Positions 41,631 through 50,511 of a DNA stretch of 64,000 bases are shown in pieces. A program made the position numbers and the translations under genes. The notes below the pieces were generated by a model. That model worked only from the letters and a program-made list of their open reading frames with translations. It ran no database searches and had not been told where the DNA came from. This DNA is from Treponema sp. (lineage in GTDB: Bacteria; Spirochaetota; Spirochaetia; Treponematales; Treponemataceae): positions 1-64,000 of the forward strand of contig JAFZKN010000021.1 of NCBI GenBank assembly GCA_017553635.1. Reading direction: 5' to 3'. Numbering within the stretch: the first letter of the stretch is position 1; each line of letters begins with the position of its first letter.

Positions 41631-41662
41631 AGCCCACCATGCTGTGGTGTTCCAGTACATAT

Positions 41663-41691
41663 ATTTTACTTTAAAACTGTATACTAGTCAA
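41663..41691 (-). promoter_or_regulatory. Promoter of the toxin gene
   Basis: Minus strand: -35 TTGACT (41691-41686), 17-nt spacer, -10 TAAAAT (41668-41663). Start near 41656, just before the GGAACACC leader. Confidence 0.7.
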
Positions 41692-41747
41692 GATTTTAGG
41701 TTATTTCAAAAATAGTATTTCATTTTTCTAAATTTAAAAATCAATGA

Positions 41748-41753
41748 TATAAT
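41748..41753 (+). promoter_or_regulatory. -10 box before the YD-repeat gene
   Basis: Consensus TATAAT; only a weak -35 (TTTCTA, 41725-41730) at 17-nt spacing. The start near 41760 leaves GAGG as ribosome-binding site. Confidence 0.4.
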
Positions 41754-41769
41754 CGCACTTGAGGTGTTT

Positions 41770-42687
41770 ATGAAAAAAAATTTTTTTGTGATTACAAGTA
41801 TTCTATTATTTTCCTGGTTTTGTTTTTCGCAGGAACTTGGAGATAAGGTTTATAAACCCATACCAAATTTTGTATCGGTTAAATATATTTTTTTTCAAGA
41901 ATTTGATAATAACGGAAATTTGCTCCATTTTAAAAGATATGATGGGCACGAAAAATGGTTTAAATACGATGAAAGAGGTAACAAAATATATTATAAATTT
42001 TCTTTCGGGTCGGATGATGATGGTCACGAAGAATGTTGGGAATATAATCAGCAAGGAAAATTGATTTATTATAAGAATATTCGGGAAAGTTATGATATAA
42101 AGTATTTTTATGATTCTTATGGAAATGAAACTGAAGAAATTGATTCCAGAGGATATGAAAAGAAGTACGAATATGAATATGACGAAAATGGAAAAATAAT
42201 TCACGAAATATATAATAATACTTTCGAAACTTGGTATAATTATGATTCAAGTGGAAAATTAATATATAAAAAAGAAAGTTCTGGGAAAGAATATTGGTAC
42301 GAATATGATTCAAAAGGGAATTTAGTACATATAAAGGGTTCCCGGGAAGATGAACATTGGTGGACATATGATGCAAACGGATATTTGATATATGAAGAAG
42401 CTCGGAATTTTAGACGATGGTACGACTATGATACTGATGGTCATGTAGTATATGAAAAAGATGGTTCTGGAGGAGAAGATTGGTATAAATATGATCAGGC
42501 AGGTAATAAAATATATCATAGGTTAAAAAATAGTTATTTTGAATTTGAAGAGATCTGGGGTTATGATGAACACGGGAAAGAGAATTATTATCGAAATTCA
42601 AGTGGATATGAAAGTTTTAACGAATATGAATTTTATCCTAATGGAAAGGTAAGAATGGTTAAAACATATGAAACGTTAAAAAAATAG
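41770..42687 (+). CDS. Exported YD-repeat protein
   Basis: 305 aa with a signal peptide (MKKNFFVITSILLFSWFCFSQ). The mature part is about twelve tandem repeats of 18-24 residues with the pattern W/Y-x-Y-D-x-x-G-x-x-h-Y (WYNYDSSGKLIYKKESSGKEY, WYEYDSKGNLVHIKG, WYKYDQAGNKIYHR). This is like the YD/RHS repeats that form beta sheets or shells, but no RHS core or toxin domain is attached, so it is a stand-alone surface or periplasmic repeat protein. GAGG precedes the ATG at 41770; a GTG at 41764 is less likely. The gene is AT-richer than its neighbours. Confidence 0.75.
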   Translation: MKKNFFVITSILLFSWFCFSQELGDKVYKPIPNFVSVKYIFFQEFDNNGNLLHFKRYDGHEKWFKYDERGNKIYYKFSFGSDDDGHEECWEYNQQGKLIYYKNIRESYDIKYFYDSYGNETEEIDSRGYEKKYEYEYDENGKIIHEIYNNTFETWYNYDSSGKLIYKKESSGKEYWYEYDSKGNLVHIKGSREDEHWWTYDANGYLIYEEARNFRRWYDYDTDGHVVYEKDGSGGEDWYKYDQAGNKIYHRLKNSYFEFEEIWGYDEHGKENYYRNSSGYESFNEYEFYPNGKVRMVKTYETLKK

Positions 42688-42801
42688 ACTCAAAAAAATA
42701 CGCAAGCGAAACTACAACAAAATCTTTTCGTCAAGTTTTTACTGTAATTTTTATACTGAAAAAAAATTTAATTTATGTTATATTCTACTCAGAGGAAAAT
42801 C

Positions 42802-43404
42802 ATGTTAAATACACCGACAGTTTATATTTTTGTACTCGTAGCGCTTTTTTTTATTGTATTCATTTTAAATAATAAAAAGAATGAAGATGAAAAACTGGAG
42901 CGAAAGGGCTCTGGAAATTCTTTCGGTCATAGTTCAGGCGGCGAAGGAATTCAGGAAGAAGAAAACGAATTTGACAGGGTTGACTGCGATGAGTTTGATA
43001 AAGAGTTTTTTGAACGGTGTCAGAAGGGCGAAAGAAGACAGCTTTTATGCAATTTTGCTTCATGGCAGGACTGCTCGATTTATCAGGGAATGCTTCTTTC
43101 TGCAGGGATTCCAAGTCACAAAGAACACGAACACATAAATATGGTCTTTTTCGGATCAAATCTTGTTTCAAATGTTTTTGCAGTTCAGCTTTGGATTTTA
43201 GTAAACGATTATGAAGAAGCAGCTGTCATCTTAAAGGATTTTCTTGAACAGAAAATTAAGAATTTTGACGAAAAGGCAAAAATCGAAAATACCAGAAAAA
43301 TACTTAGAACGCTTGCAGGAATGCTTATGGCTCCTTATCCGGTTTTTAAAGAACATGAAATTCTTGGAGTTAAGATTTTTCCTAAAAGCAGGCAGTACGA
43401 GTGA
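42802..43404 (+). CDS. Membrane-anchored DUF2007-like protein
   Basis: 200 aa. Short N-terminus, one membrane helix (VYIFVLVALFFIVFIL), an acidic linker, then a domain near residues 85-150 (SWQDCSIYQGMLLSAGIPSHKE..VQLWILVNDYEEAAVILKDFL) that resembles DUF2007, a small ferredoxin-like 'putative signal transducing' domain. AGAGGAAAA lies before the ATG at 42802. It ends about 100 bases before uvrA. Function unknown. Confidence 0.65.
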   Translation: MLNTPTVYIFVLVALFFIVFILNNKKNEDEKLERKGSGNSFGHSSGGEGIQEEENEFDRVDCDEFDKEFFERCQKGERRQLLCNFASWQDCSIYQGMLLSAGIPSHKEHEHINMVFFGSNLVSNVFAVQLWILVNDYEEAAVILKDFLEQKIKNFDEKAKIENTRKILRTLAGMLMAPYPVFKEHEILGVKIFPKSRQYE

Positions 43405-43480
43405 CCTGCCCGCGCGTGCATGCTTTTGGAGAAAGCCTTCCCGCGGCCGGAGATTCCGGCGCTACTCGTTGCAGATGACT
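43403..43480. other. GC-rich intergenic patch before uvrA
   Basis: A patch of CG-rich words (CCCGCGCGTGCATGC, CCCGCGGCCGG, ATTCCGGCG) in an AT-rich region. It contains a possible CCGG-type hairpin (CGGCCGGAGATTCCGGCG). It reaches into the uvrA promoter. Confidence 0.5.
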
Positions 43481-43497
43481 CAGTTTTCTACTATAAT
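43469..43497 (+). promoter_or_regulatory. Promoter of uvrA
   Basis: -35 TTGCAG (43469-43474), 17-nt spacer, consensus -10 TATAAT (43492-43497). The ATG at 43506 is 8 nt beyond, so the leader would be about 1-2 nt. Confidence 0.6.
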
Positions 43498-43505
43498 AAT
43501 GTATT

Positions 43506-46364
43506 ATGAACATAAATCCTGTTGACGGTGAAAAAATCGTTGTTCGCGGGGCTCGTGAACACAATTTAAAGAATATTGATGTTGAAATTCCACGCAATAA
43601 GCTTGTCGTAGTTTCAGGGCTTTCGGGTTCCGGAAAGTCAAGCTTTGCATTTGATACACTTTTTGCAGAAGGCCAGAGACGTTATGTAGAAAGCCTTTCT
43701 TCGTATGCCCGTCAGTTCCTCGGAACAATGGATAAGCCTGACGTAGATTTAATCGAAGGCCTTTCTCCTGCAATTTCAATTGAACAGAAAACAACGCACA
43801 AAAATCCACGTTCAACTGTAGGAACTGTTACAGAGATTTATGATTATTACCGTCTTCTTTTTGCAAGAATCGGAACTGCGCACTGTCCAAACTGCGGGCG
43901 CGAAATTCATGAACAGAGTGTTGACCAGATTATCGATACGATTGTCGGCTGGGAAGAAGGAACAAAGGTTCAGATTTTAGCTCCGGTTATAAGAGGAAAA
44001 AAAGGTGAGCACCAGAAGGTTATCGAGGATGCCATAAAGGCAGGCTTTGCCCGCGCCCGCATTGACGGCGTTATGAGTGAGCTTGATAATTCAATTAAAC
44101 TTGATAAGCAGAAAAAGCACACGATAGAACTTGTAATTGACCGCATCGTTTTAAAAGCGGATATAAGAAAACGTCTTGCAGATTCAGTTGAAACAGCTTT
44201 AAAAAGTGCAAACGGAATGATATTAGTAACCAAAGGTTCAGAAAAAGATGCAGCAACTTACGAAGAAGTAATGTTCTCTCAGAAAAATGCATGTCCTGAC
44301 TGCGGTATTTCTATTCCTGAATTACAGCCGAGACTTTTTTCTTTTAACAATCCGTTCGGTGCATGTCCTGAATGTACAGGTCTTGGTGAAAAAATGGAAT
44401 TTGACGTTGACCTTATGATTCCGGATAAAACCAAATCATATAACGAACATGCAATTCTTCCGTATAATCCGACAAGTGCATGGAACACAACAAGATTTAA
44501 AGCAGTTGCAGATGCATACGATTTTTCTCTTGATACTCCGTTCAACAAGCTTACAAAAAAACAGCGTGACGTAATTTTATACGGTTCAGATAAAACTCTG
44601 CACTGGGTTTATTACAAGCAGAGCGGAACCGGTATGTCAGAATACAACGAACCATGGAAGGGCGTGTTTGCAGACATGAACAGACGTTATATCGAAGCGT
44701 GGGGCGACAATATGAAACAGTCGCTTGAAAAATACATGTCGCATAAAGAATGTTCATGCTGTCACGGAAAAAAACTCCGCTCCGAAGCTCTTGGAGTTAC
44801 TGTAGGTAAAAAAAATATAATTGAACTGTGTGAAATGAGCGTTCTTGATTCAATAGAATTTTTTAAGAATCTTAAGCTTACAAAAACTCAGAAAGAAATT
44901 GCTTCTCAGGTTTTAAAGGAAATTAATTCGCGCCTTAACTTTTTAAAGAATGTAGGACTTGATTATTTAACTCTTGAACGCTCTGCCGGAACTTTATCTG
45001 GCGGTGAAGCACAGAGAATACGTCTTGCAACTCAGATTGGTTCTGCACTTACAGGCGTAATGTATATTCTTGATGAACCTTCTATCGGTCTTCATCAGCG
45101 TGACAACCAGCGCCTTATTGATACGCTTACATATCTTCGTGATTTAAAAAACAGTGTAATTGTTGTTGAGCATGATGAACAGACTCTAAGAACTGCAGAC
45201 TGGATTGTAGACATAGGACCTGGAGCCGGTGTTCACGGAGGAAAGATTGTAGCTTCGGGAACTGTTGAACAGGTTATGAAAGTTGATGACAGTGTTACAG
45301 GACGATATCTTGCAGGAAAGATTACAATGCCTGTTCCAAAAAAACGCCGTCCTGGAAATGGAAACTTTCTCTGCCTTAGCGGTGTTAAAGAGCATAACTT
45401 AAAGGGAATAGACGTTTCAATTCCGCTTGGAGCAATGACTTGCATTACAGGTGTTTCAGGTTCTGGAAAGTCAACTTTGTTAAGCGACGTTTTATATCCT
45501 GCAGTTTCAAACAAGCTTATGCGCACAAACTATCCGACAGGCGCTTTTGATAAGCTTGACGGAATAAAACACATAGACAAAGTCATTAACATTGACCAGA
45601 GCCCTATCGGAAGAACGCCGCGCTCAAATCCTGCAACCTATGTCGGTGTTTTTGACGAAATCCGTGATTTATTTGCATCACTTCCAGAAGCAAAAGCGCG
45701 CGGCTACCTTAAAGGCCGTTTCAGCTTTAACGTTAAGGGAGGAAGATGCGAAAACTGTCAGGGTGCCGGAACCATTACAATCGAAATGAACTTTCTTCCT
45801 GATGTTTTCATCAAGTGTGATGTTTGTAACGGAAAACGCTTTAATAAAGAAACTCTTGAAATTTTATATAAAGGAAAAAGCATTACAGATGTTCTTGACA
45901 TGACGATAGAAGAAGCATGCGAATTTTTTGCGCATATTCCGCATCTGTCGCGAAAGCTTGAAATGTTAAAGAGTGTAGGGCTTGGTTATATTCAGCTTGG
46001 GCAGTCTGCACTTACTTTATCAGGTGGCGAAGCCCAGCGTGTAAAGCTTGCAAACGAACTTGCGCGTGTTTCAACCGGACGCACTCTTTACATTCTTGAT
46101 GAACCTACAACGGGACTTCATTTTGCAGACGTAAAGCAGCTTATGAGCGTTTTACAGAGGCTTGTTGATCAGGGAAATACTGTCGTAATGATTGAGCATA
46201 ACCTTGATGTAATATGCCAGGCAGATTATATAATTGACCTTGGACCTGAAGGCGGCTTTAGGGGCGGAACTGTTGTAGCAACCGGAACTCCTGAAGAAGT
46301 TTCAAAGATAAAGGAAAGCTTTACAGGTCAGTTTGTAAAGGACATGTTAAAAAAGAATAAATAG
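43506..46364 (+). CDS. uvrA: Excinuclease ABC subunit A
   Basis: 952-aa damage-recognition ATPase of nucleotide excision repair. Two ABC modules: Walker A GLSGSGKSSFAFDTL and GVSGSGKSTLLSDVL; signatures TLSGGEAQRIRLATQIG and TLSGGEAQRVKLANELA; Walker B YILDEPSIGLHQRDN and YILDEPTTGLHFADV. Zinc modules include CPNCGREI, CPDCG..CPECTGLG, CSCCHGKKLR and CENCQGAG..CDVCNGKRF. No Shine-Dalgarno precedes the ATG. Followed within 6 bases by lptD, as I recall for the T. pallidum homologues. Confidence 0.97.
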   Translation: MNINPVDGEKIVVRGAREHNLKNIDVEIPRNKLVVVSGLSGSGKSSFAFDTLFAEGQRRYVESLSSYARQFLGTMDKPDVDLIEGLSPAISIEQKTTHKNPRSTVGTVTEIYDYYRLLFARIGTAHCPNCGREIHEQSVDQIIDTIVGWEEGTKVQILAPVIRGKKGEHQKVIEDAIKAGFARARIDGVMSELDNSIKLDKQKKHTIELVIDRIVLKADIRKRLADSVETALKSANGMILVTKGSEKDAATYEEVMFSQKNACPDCGISIPELQPRLFSFNNPFGACPECTGLGEKMEFDVDLMIPDKTKSYNEHAILPYNPTSAWNTTRFKAVADAYDFSLDTPFNKLTKKQRDVILYGSDKTLHWVYYKQSGTGMSEYNEPWKGVFADMNRRYIEAWGDNMKQSLEKYMSHKECSCCHGKKLRSEALGVTVGKKNIIELCEMSVLDSIEFFKNLKLTKTQKEIASQVLKEINSRLNFLKNVGLDYLTLERSAGTLSGGEAQRIRLATQIGSALTGVMYILDEPSIGLHQRDNQRLIDTLTYLRDLKNSVIVVEHDEQTLRTADWIVDIGPGAGVHGGKIVASGTVEQVMKVDDSVTGRYLAGKITMPVPKKRRPGNGNFLCLSGVKEHNLKGIDVSIPLGAMTCITGVSGSGKSTLLSDVLYPAVSNKLMRTNYPTGAFDKLDGIKHIDKVINIDQSPIGRTPRSNPATYVGVFDEIRDLFASLPEAKARGYLKGRFSFNVKGGRCENCQGAGTITIEMNFLPDVFIKCDVCNGKRFNKETLEILYKGKSITDVLDMTIEEACEFFAHIPHLSRKLEMLKSVGLGYIQLGQSALTLSGGEAQRVKLANELARVSTGRTLYILDEPTTGLHFADVKQLMSVLQRLVDQGNTVVMIEHNLDVICQADYIIDLGPEGGFRGGTVVATGTPEEVSKIKESFTGQFVKDMLKKNK

Positions 46365-46370
46365 GTTTTT

Positions 46371-49300
46371 ATGAAGTTTTTTTTGAGGAAAACATTTTTA
46401 TTTTTTCTCATTTCATGCTGCATTACAGCTGCAGTTTTTGCAGACAGCTCTGATAAAAAAGATGATTCTGCACAGGAACAGACGACTGTAACAATCCTTA
46501 ATGCGCTTAAAACTTCAAATGTAAAGGACAAGGAAAAAGATGAAGACTTAATTCTCTTTGAAGGTCTTGTAAAGATAAGCGTAGAAAAGGGGCAGACAAA
46601 AACCGTCATAAGCGCCGACAGAATAAGCTACAGCCGGAAGCACGAAATGCTTTATGCAGAAGGCAACGTAAACATGGAACAGACAGACAAAAGCGGTTCT
46701 GTTTCAAATATCGGAGCTGCAAGCGTTCTGTTTAATACTTCGACTCTTGAAGGAATTTTTGATGAAGGAAGAATAGTTCAGGCAGAAACAAATTCGATTA
46801 ATCTTCCGTCGGGTTCTACACTGGTTGTAGGCTCAGAAATTTTTGCCAGGAACCACTCGGGAACGATTGCATTTAAAAACGGTGAACTTACTTTCTGTAA
46901 CGACAAACATCCGCACTGGAAAATCCGTGCAACAAGAATCTGGCTTTTACCTGGAAACGAATTTGCTTTTTTTAATGCCGTTTTATGGCTTGATAATATT
47001 CCGGTTTTATATCTTCCTGCGTTCTATTATCCTAAAGATGAACTTTTATTTAATCCGGTTTTCGGTTTTAAAAACCGTCAGGGTTTTTTTATTCAAACAA
47101 CGACTTATCTATATGGAAGAAAAGGACTTGCATCAGAAAGTACGGATTCATCTGCTTCTTCGGATGAAGCGGATGTATCAAAATATTTTAATTTCATTAA
47201 GCCTACAAAGCTTATGGAACAGGAAAGGCAGGGACTTATACTTCATAACCTTGAAACTCCATTTGAGGGAAGCACGGATACTTATTTTAAGGTCATGGCA
47301 GACTGGTATTCGAACAGCGGATTTAGTGTAGGTTTCGACGGAAAGTATAAGCCAAAGAAAATCCTTAACCAGCTTGAGACATCTCTTGTTTTAGGTTTCG
47401 GTAATACAGTGTTTGAATCTGCAAATGCCTATAACGTTTTCTTTCCGTTTGATTCATCGGGAAATACTCATTACGAAGATTCCAACTTTATGGGAATGAG
47501 ACTCCCGTTCAGATATAAGGCAAATTTAAAACTTGGAATTTCTACTCCATTGAACCTTACTTTATCAATGCCGATTTATTCTGATCCGTTTTTCGATTAT
47601 GATTACGGTAAGAGAGAAGAGACTATGGACTGGTTCTCTTATCTCTTAAATAATCCTATTGCAGAAAATTCAACTTTAACAGAACAGCAGAAATTGGAAG
47701 ATTCAATAGTTGATTCGTTTACATGGGATTTATCAGGAAGTTATTCTTTTAAAATTCCGTCAGCAATTCAGCCATATATTGAATCTGCTTCAGTATCTTC
47801 TTTTAATTCTTCTGTCGTTTTTAAATCGAAAGTTGTAGAGAGCTTGTATCTCCCGTCTTATGATCCTTATGGGAGATTCTGGTCGCAGAGAAGGTTTTTT
47901 TATCCATCACAGCTTACACCTTTTAAGACAAACCTCTCGTTTGCAGGAACAATTTTTTCTACGACCAAAAAGCATTCTTCTTCAAAACAGATTACATATC
48001 CTGTAGATCTTGTTATTCCTGAAGAAATTGCGCTTCCAAAGAAGGAAGAAAAAAAAGAAACAGAAAGTTCTGGAAAAACGGAGGAAGAAGGCTTTGACTT
48101 TGAAAAAAATGCATTTACTTCGATTGAATATTCACCAGAGCTTATTTCTTCTACTTTAAATGATTTTAACTTTAATCTAAGTTACAATCTTAATCCGGAA
48201 TTTACTTCTCAGTTAAACTATGATTCAAAGGGATTAAATGCCGGTTCGGAATTTGCATGGGACAGGTTGCAGTCATCATATATTTATATAAAAGCACCGC
48301 TTACGTTGAACGACAGTCTTTCTTTCAGAAATAATTTTCTTTCAATGAATAACTCGATTGTATTCAGTCCTGTCTATCAGACACACCCTTATATTTCTAC
48401 TGATACATCAACAGGCGGATTGGAACAGGCTCAGATAGATTCAACAAGAAAAGCCGATTATACTGCTACAAAACTTGAACTTATAAATACAAACAGTCTG
48501 TCTATAAAACCATTTACTTATTATGAACACTTTAAGGATACAAGTATTTCATATAATACATCGATAAAATTCCTCCGTACAAAATTTCTTGGAGATACGG
48601 AGCATCCTGAGTGGGATACACTTACAGTTGATTTTACAGATGAAGAATCTGTAACACAGCATACGCTTGATTTAAACCTTGCTGCTAATGAACTTGGTGG
48701 TGACTTTACGCAAAGTTTTAAAATTTCTTCAACGCTTCCGCCACAGGTTCCGAAATATTATGGAACGCTTTCCCTTGGATTCCCTTATGTAACTCTTACA
48801 ACAGAAACCGGAGTAAGTCAGGTTAGTAAGGCAGATAATACATGGAAAAATGAGCAGCTCAGAGAGTCACTTAGAATTCAGCTGTTTGATTCTAAACTGA
48901 ATTTTACCCAGGACTTTAATTATGATGTAGAAAACAGTCATCCTGATGCATTAAAGCTTGCCCTTACTTATGAAGGACTTCAGGTTGCTTATACCATGAA
49001 GTATTCAAGCCCTTATGATTTTACACCTACCGGATGGGTTCAGGATACGACTCGACATGAATTTCTTCCAGAGACTGCATCTATATCATACACAACCCCT
49101 TCTAAAACATTCAGAACATGGAAGAACAGAATAAGTGTAGCTCCGTCTTTATCTACAAGACTTAATATTGATTTTATGAAACCTACAAACAGTTCCTTTT
49201 TCTTTAATCCGAGAATTACATTTAAGCTGAATGAATTTCTTGACATTACATTTGGTGCAACATCACAGAATAATGTTCTTTACAGATATGTTCAGTCTGC

Positions 49301-49616
49301 ACTTGGACATCCCGGAAGAGTTCCTGGTGAGGAAAATATTTTTAAGGACCTGATTAATTCGTTCAGATTTGATGATGATAATATACGGAAATCGAGTGGA
49401 TTTAAGTTAAAATCTCTTGATTTTACAATTACGCATGATCTTCATGACTGGGATTTAAAATGTGAGTTTAAAATGGAACCAAGACTTGTTACTTCTTCGG
49501 CAGGAGTTCAGAAATATGACTTTAATCCATATTTTACTCTTGCAGTCGTATGGCGTCCAATGGAAAGCATGAAAACGGAAATCCTTGATGAATATGGTTC
49601 ATGGACATTAAAATAA
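46371..49616 (+). CDS. lptD: LptD/OstA-like outer-membrane barrel protein
   Basis: 1081 aa. Signal peptide MKFFLRKTFLFFLISCC..AVFA, a periplasmic OstA/LptA-like beta-jellyroll (about 50-130: LFEGLVKISVEKGQ..ISADRISYSRKHEMLYAEGNVNM), then the LptD organic-solvent-tolerance region with WLLPGNEFAFFNAVLWLDNIPVLYLPAFYYP and a very long C-terminal beta-barrel of alternating strands. In Proteobacteria LptD inserts LPS. Treponemes are generally thought to lack classic LPS, so here it may insert another glycolipid. A charged linker (residues ~560-590) interrupts the barrel. Confidence 0.85.
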   Translation: MKFFLRKTFLFFLISCCITAAVFADSSDKKDDSAQEQTTVTILNALKTSNVKDKEKDEDLILFEGLVKISVEKGQTKTVISADRISYSRKHEMLYAEGNVNMEQTDKSGSVSNIGAASVLFNTSTLEGIFDEGRIVQAETNSINLPSGSTLVVGSEIFARNHSGTIAFKNGELTFCNDKHPHWKIRATRIWLLPGNEFAFFNAVLWLDNIPVLYLPAFYYPKDELLFNPVFGFKNRQGFFIQTTTYLYGRKGLASESTDSSASSDEADVSKYFNFIKPTKLMEQERQGLILHNLETPFEGSTDTYFKVMADWYSNSGFSVGFDGKYKPKKILNQLETSLVLGFGNTVFESANAYNVFFPFDSSGNTHYEDSNFMGMRLPFRYKANLKLGISTPLNLTLSMPIYSDPFFDYDYGKREETMDWFSYLLNNPIAENSTLTEQQKLEDSIVDSFTWDLSGSYSFKIPSAIQPYIESASVSSFNSSVVFKSKVVESLYLPSYDPYGRFWSQRRFFYPSQLTPFKTNLSFAGTIFSTTKKHSSSKQITYPVDLVIPEEIALPKKEEKKETESSGKTEEEGFDFEKNAFTSIEYSPELISSTLNDFNFNLSYNLNPEFTSQLNYDSKGLNAGSEFAWDRLQSSYIYIKAPLTLNDSLSFRNNFLSMNNSIVFSPVYQTHPYISTDTSTGGLEQAQIDSTRKADYTATKLELINTNSLSIKPFTYYEHFKDTSISYNTSIKFLRTKFLGDTEHPEWDTLTVDFTDEESVTQHTLDLNLAANELGGDFTQSFKISSTLPPQVPKYYGTLSLGFPYVTLTTETGVSQVSKADNTWKNEQLRESLRIQLFDSKLNFTQDFNYDVENSHPDALKLALTYEGLQVAYTMKYSSPYDFTPTGWVQDTTRHEFLPETASISYTTPSKTFRTWKNRISVAPSLSTRLNIDFMKPTNSSFFFNPRITFKLNEFLDITFGATSQNNVLYRYVQSALGHPGRVPGEENIFKDLINSFRFDDDNIRKSSGFKLKSLDFTITHDLHDWDLKCEFKMEPRLVTSSAGVQKYDFNPYFTLAVVWRPMESMKTEILDEYGSWTLK

Positions 49617-49675
49617 AAACTACACTGCTTAAAGACGGTTAAAAAGCCGTAAAGCATAAAAAGGGGAGTTATAAA

Positions 49676-50509
49676 ATGAAAAAAAAGCATGTTTTAATTT
49701 TTACCGTATTAATCTGTTTATTAAACATTTCCTGCCTTTCTTCGCTGCAGGAAATATCAAACGGACTTATGGATTTAAATGGCGGCGGATCTTATAAAAA
49801 AGTTCCGGCTTATACAAATGAAGAAGCAGTAACTGCAATGAAAGATGCGCTCGAAGAAGGAATAAAATTTGCTTCTTCATCTCTTTCTCAAAAGGATGCT
49901 TATTTTAAAAATGAACTGATTAAAATACTTCTTCCTGAAGAAGCAAAACCTATTTTGGGAATCTTAAATAAAATTCCAGGCGGTCAGTCACTTGTTGATG
50001 ATGTAGTTTTAAGATTAAACAGAACTGCAGAAGAAGCTGCAAAAGATACAGTAAGTATTTTCGTTTCTGCAATCAAACAGATGACAGTCATCGACGGAAT
50101 AAAAATCGTAACCGGAAACAAAGATGCAGCGACACAGTACTTAAGGGAAAAATGCTACGACAAGCTTGTAAATCTTTATAAACCAAAAGTTAATACTGTT
50201 TTAAATAAGCCTCTGGTAATGAATGTTTCTGCTAACGAAGCGTGGGAAAAATTAATTACCAATTACAATAAATACGGAAAGATCGCAAATACAGCAGCAC
50301 GTATTGCAGGCCAGAAAGAGCCATGCCCTGCAGTTACAGTTGATCTTGCTCAGTATGCTACAGAAAAAGCCCTCGACGGACTTTTTACCGGAATAGCACA
50401 GGAAGAAGCAAAAATCAGGGAAAACCCGTTAAAATACGCTTCTGCAATGATACAGAAGGTATTTAACTATGTAAAACAGGGCATAACTACAATTACAGTT
50501 AAAGCTTAA
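49676..50509 (+). CDS. DUF4197 lipoprotein
   Basis: 277 aa with a lipoprotein signal peptide MKKKHVLIFTVLICLLNISC (Cys20). The mature protein is largely helical (EEAVTAMKDALEEGIKFASSSLSQKDAYFKN..IKILLPEE, LNRTAEEAAKDTVSIFVSAIKQMTVIDGIKI..DAATQYLREKC, EKALDGLFTGIAQEEAKIRENPLKYAS), matching the DUF4197 family of unknown function. AGGGGAG precedes the ATG. A small hairpin (TGCTT..ACGG/CCGT..AAGCA) lies in the 59-base gap after lptD. It ends two bases from the convergent glycosidase. Confidence 0.85.
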   Translation: MKKKHVLIFTVLICLLNISCLSSLQEISNGLMDLNGGGSYKKVPAYTNEEAVTAMKDALEEGIKFASSSLSQKDAYFKNELIKILLPEEAKPILGILNKIPGGQSLVDDVVLRLNRTAEEAAKDTVSIFVSAIKQMTVIDGIKIVTGNKDAATQYLREKCYDKLVNLYKPKVNTVLNKPLVMNVSANEAWEKLITNYNKYGKIANTAARIAGQKEPCPAVTVDLAQYATEKALDGLFTGIAQEEAKIRENPLKYASAMIQKVFNYVKQGITTITVKA

Positions 50510-50511
50510 GT

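Larger units (their letters stand above)
41415..41653. repeat. Imperfect inverted repeat flanking the toxin gene
   Basis: Left arm 41415-41442 begins GGAACACCGCAGC and ends GTCTCC; right arm 41625-41653 is its near-perfect reverse complement, 182 bases away. Because the two RNAs are convergent, each starts with a copy of the same leader. A toxin mRNA that reaches the left arm could also pair its two ends. Confidence 0.85.

Noticed and set aside
42240..42680. YD-repeat gene as an RHS/contact-dependent toxin
   Set aside because: No RHS core domain, no variable C-terminal toxin domain and no immunity gene follow it.
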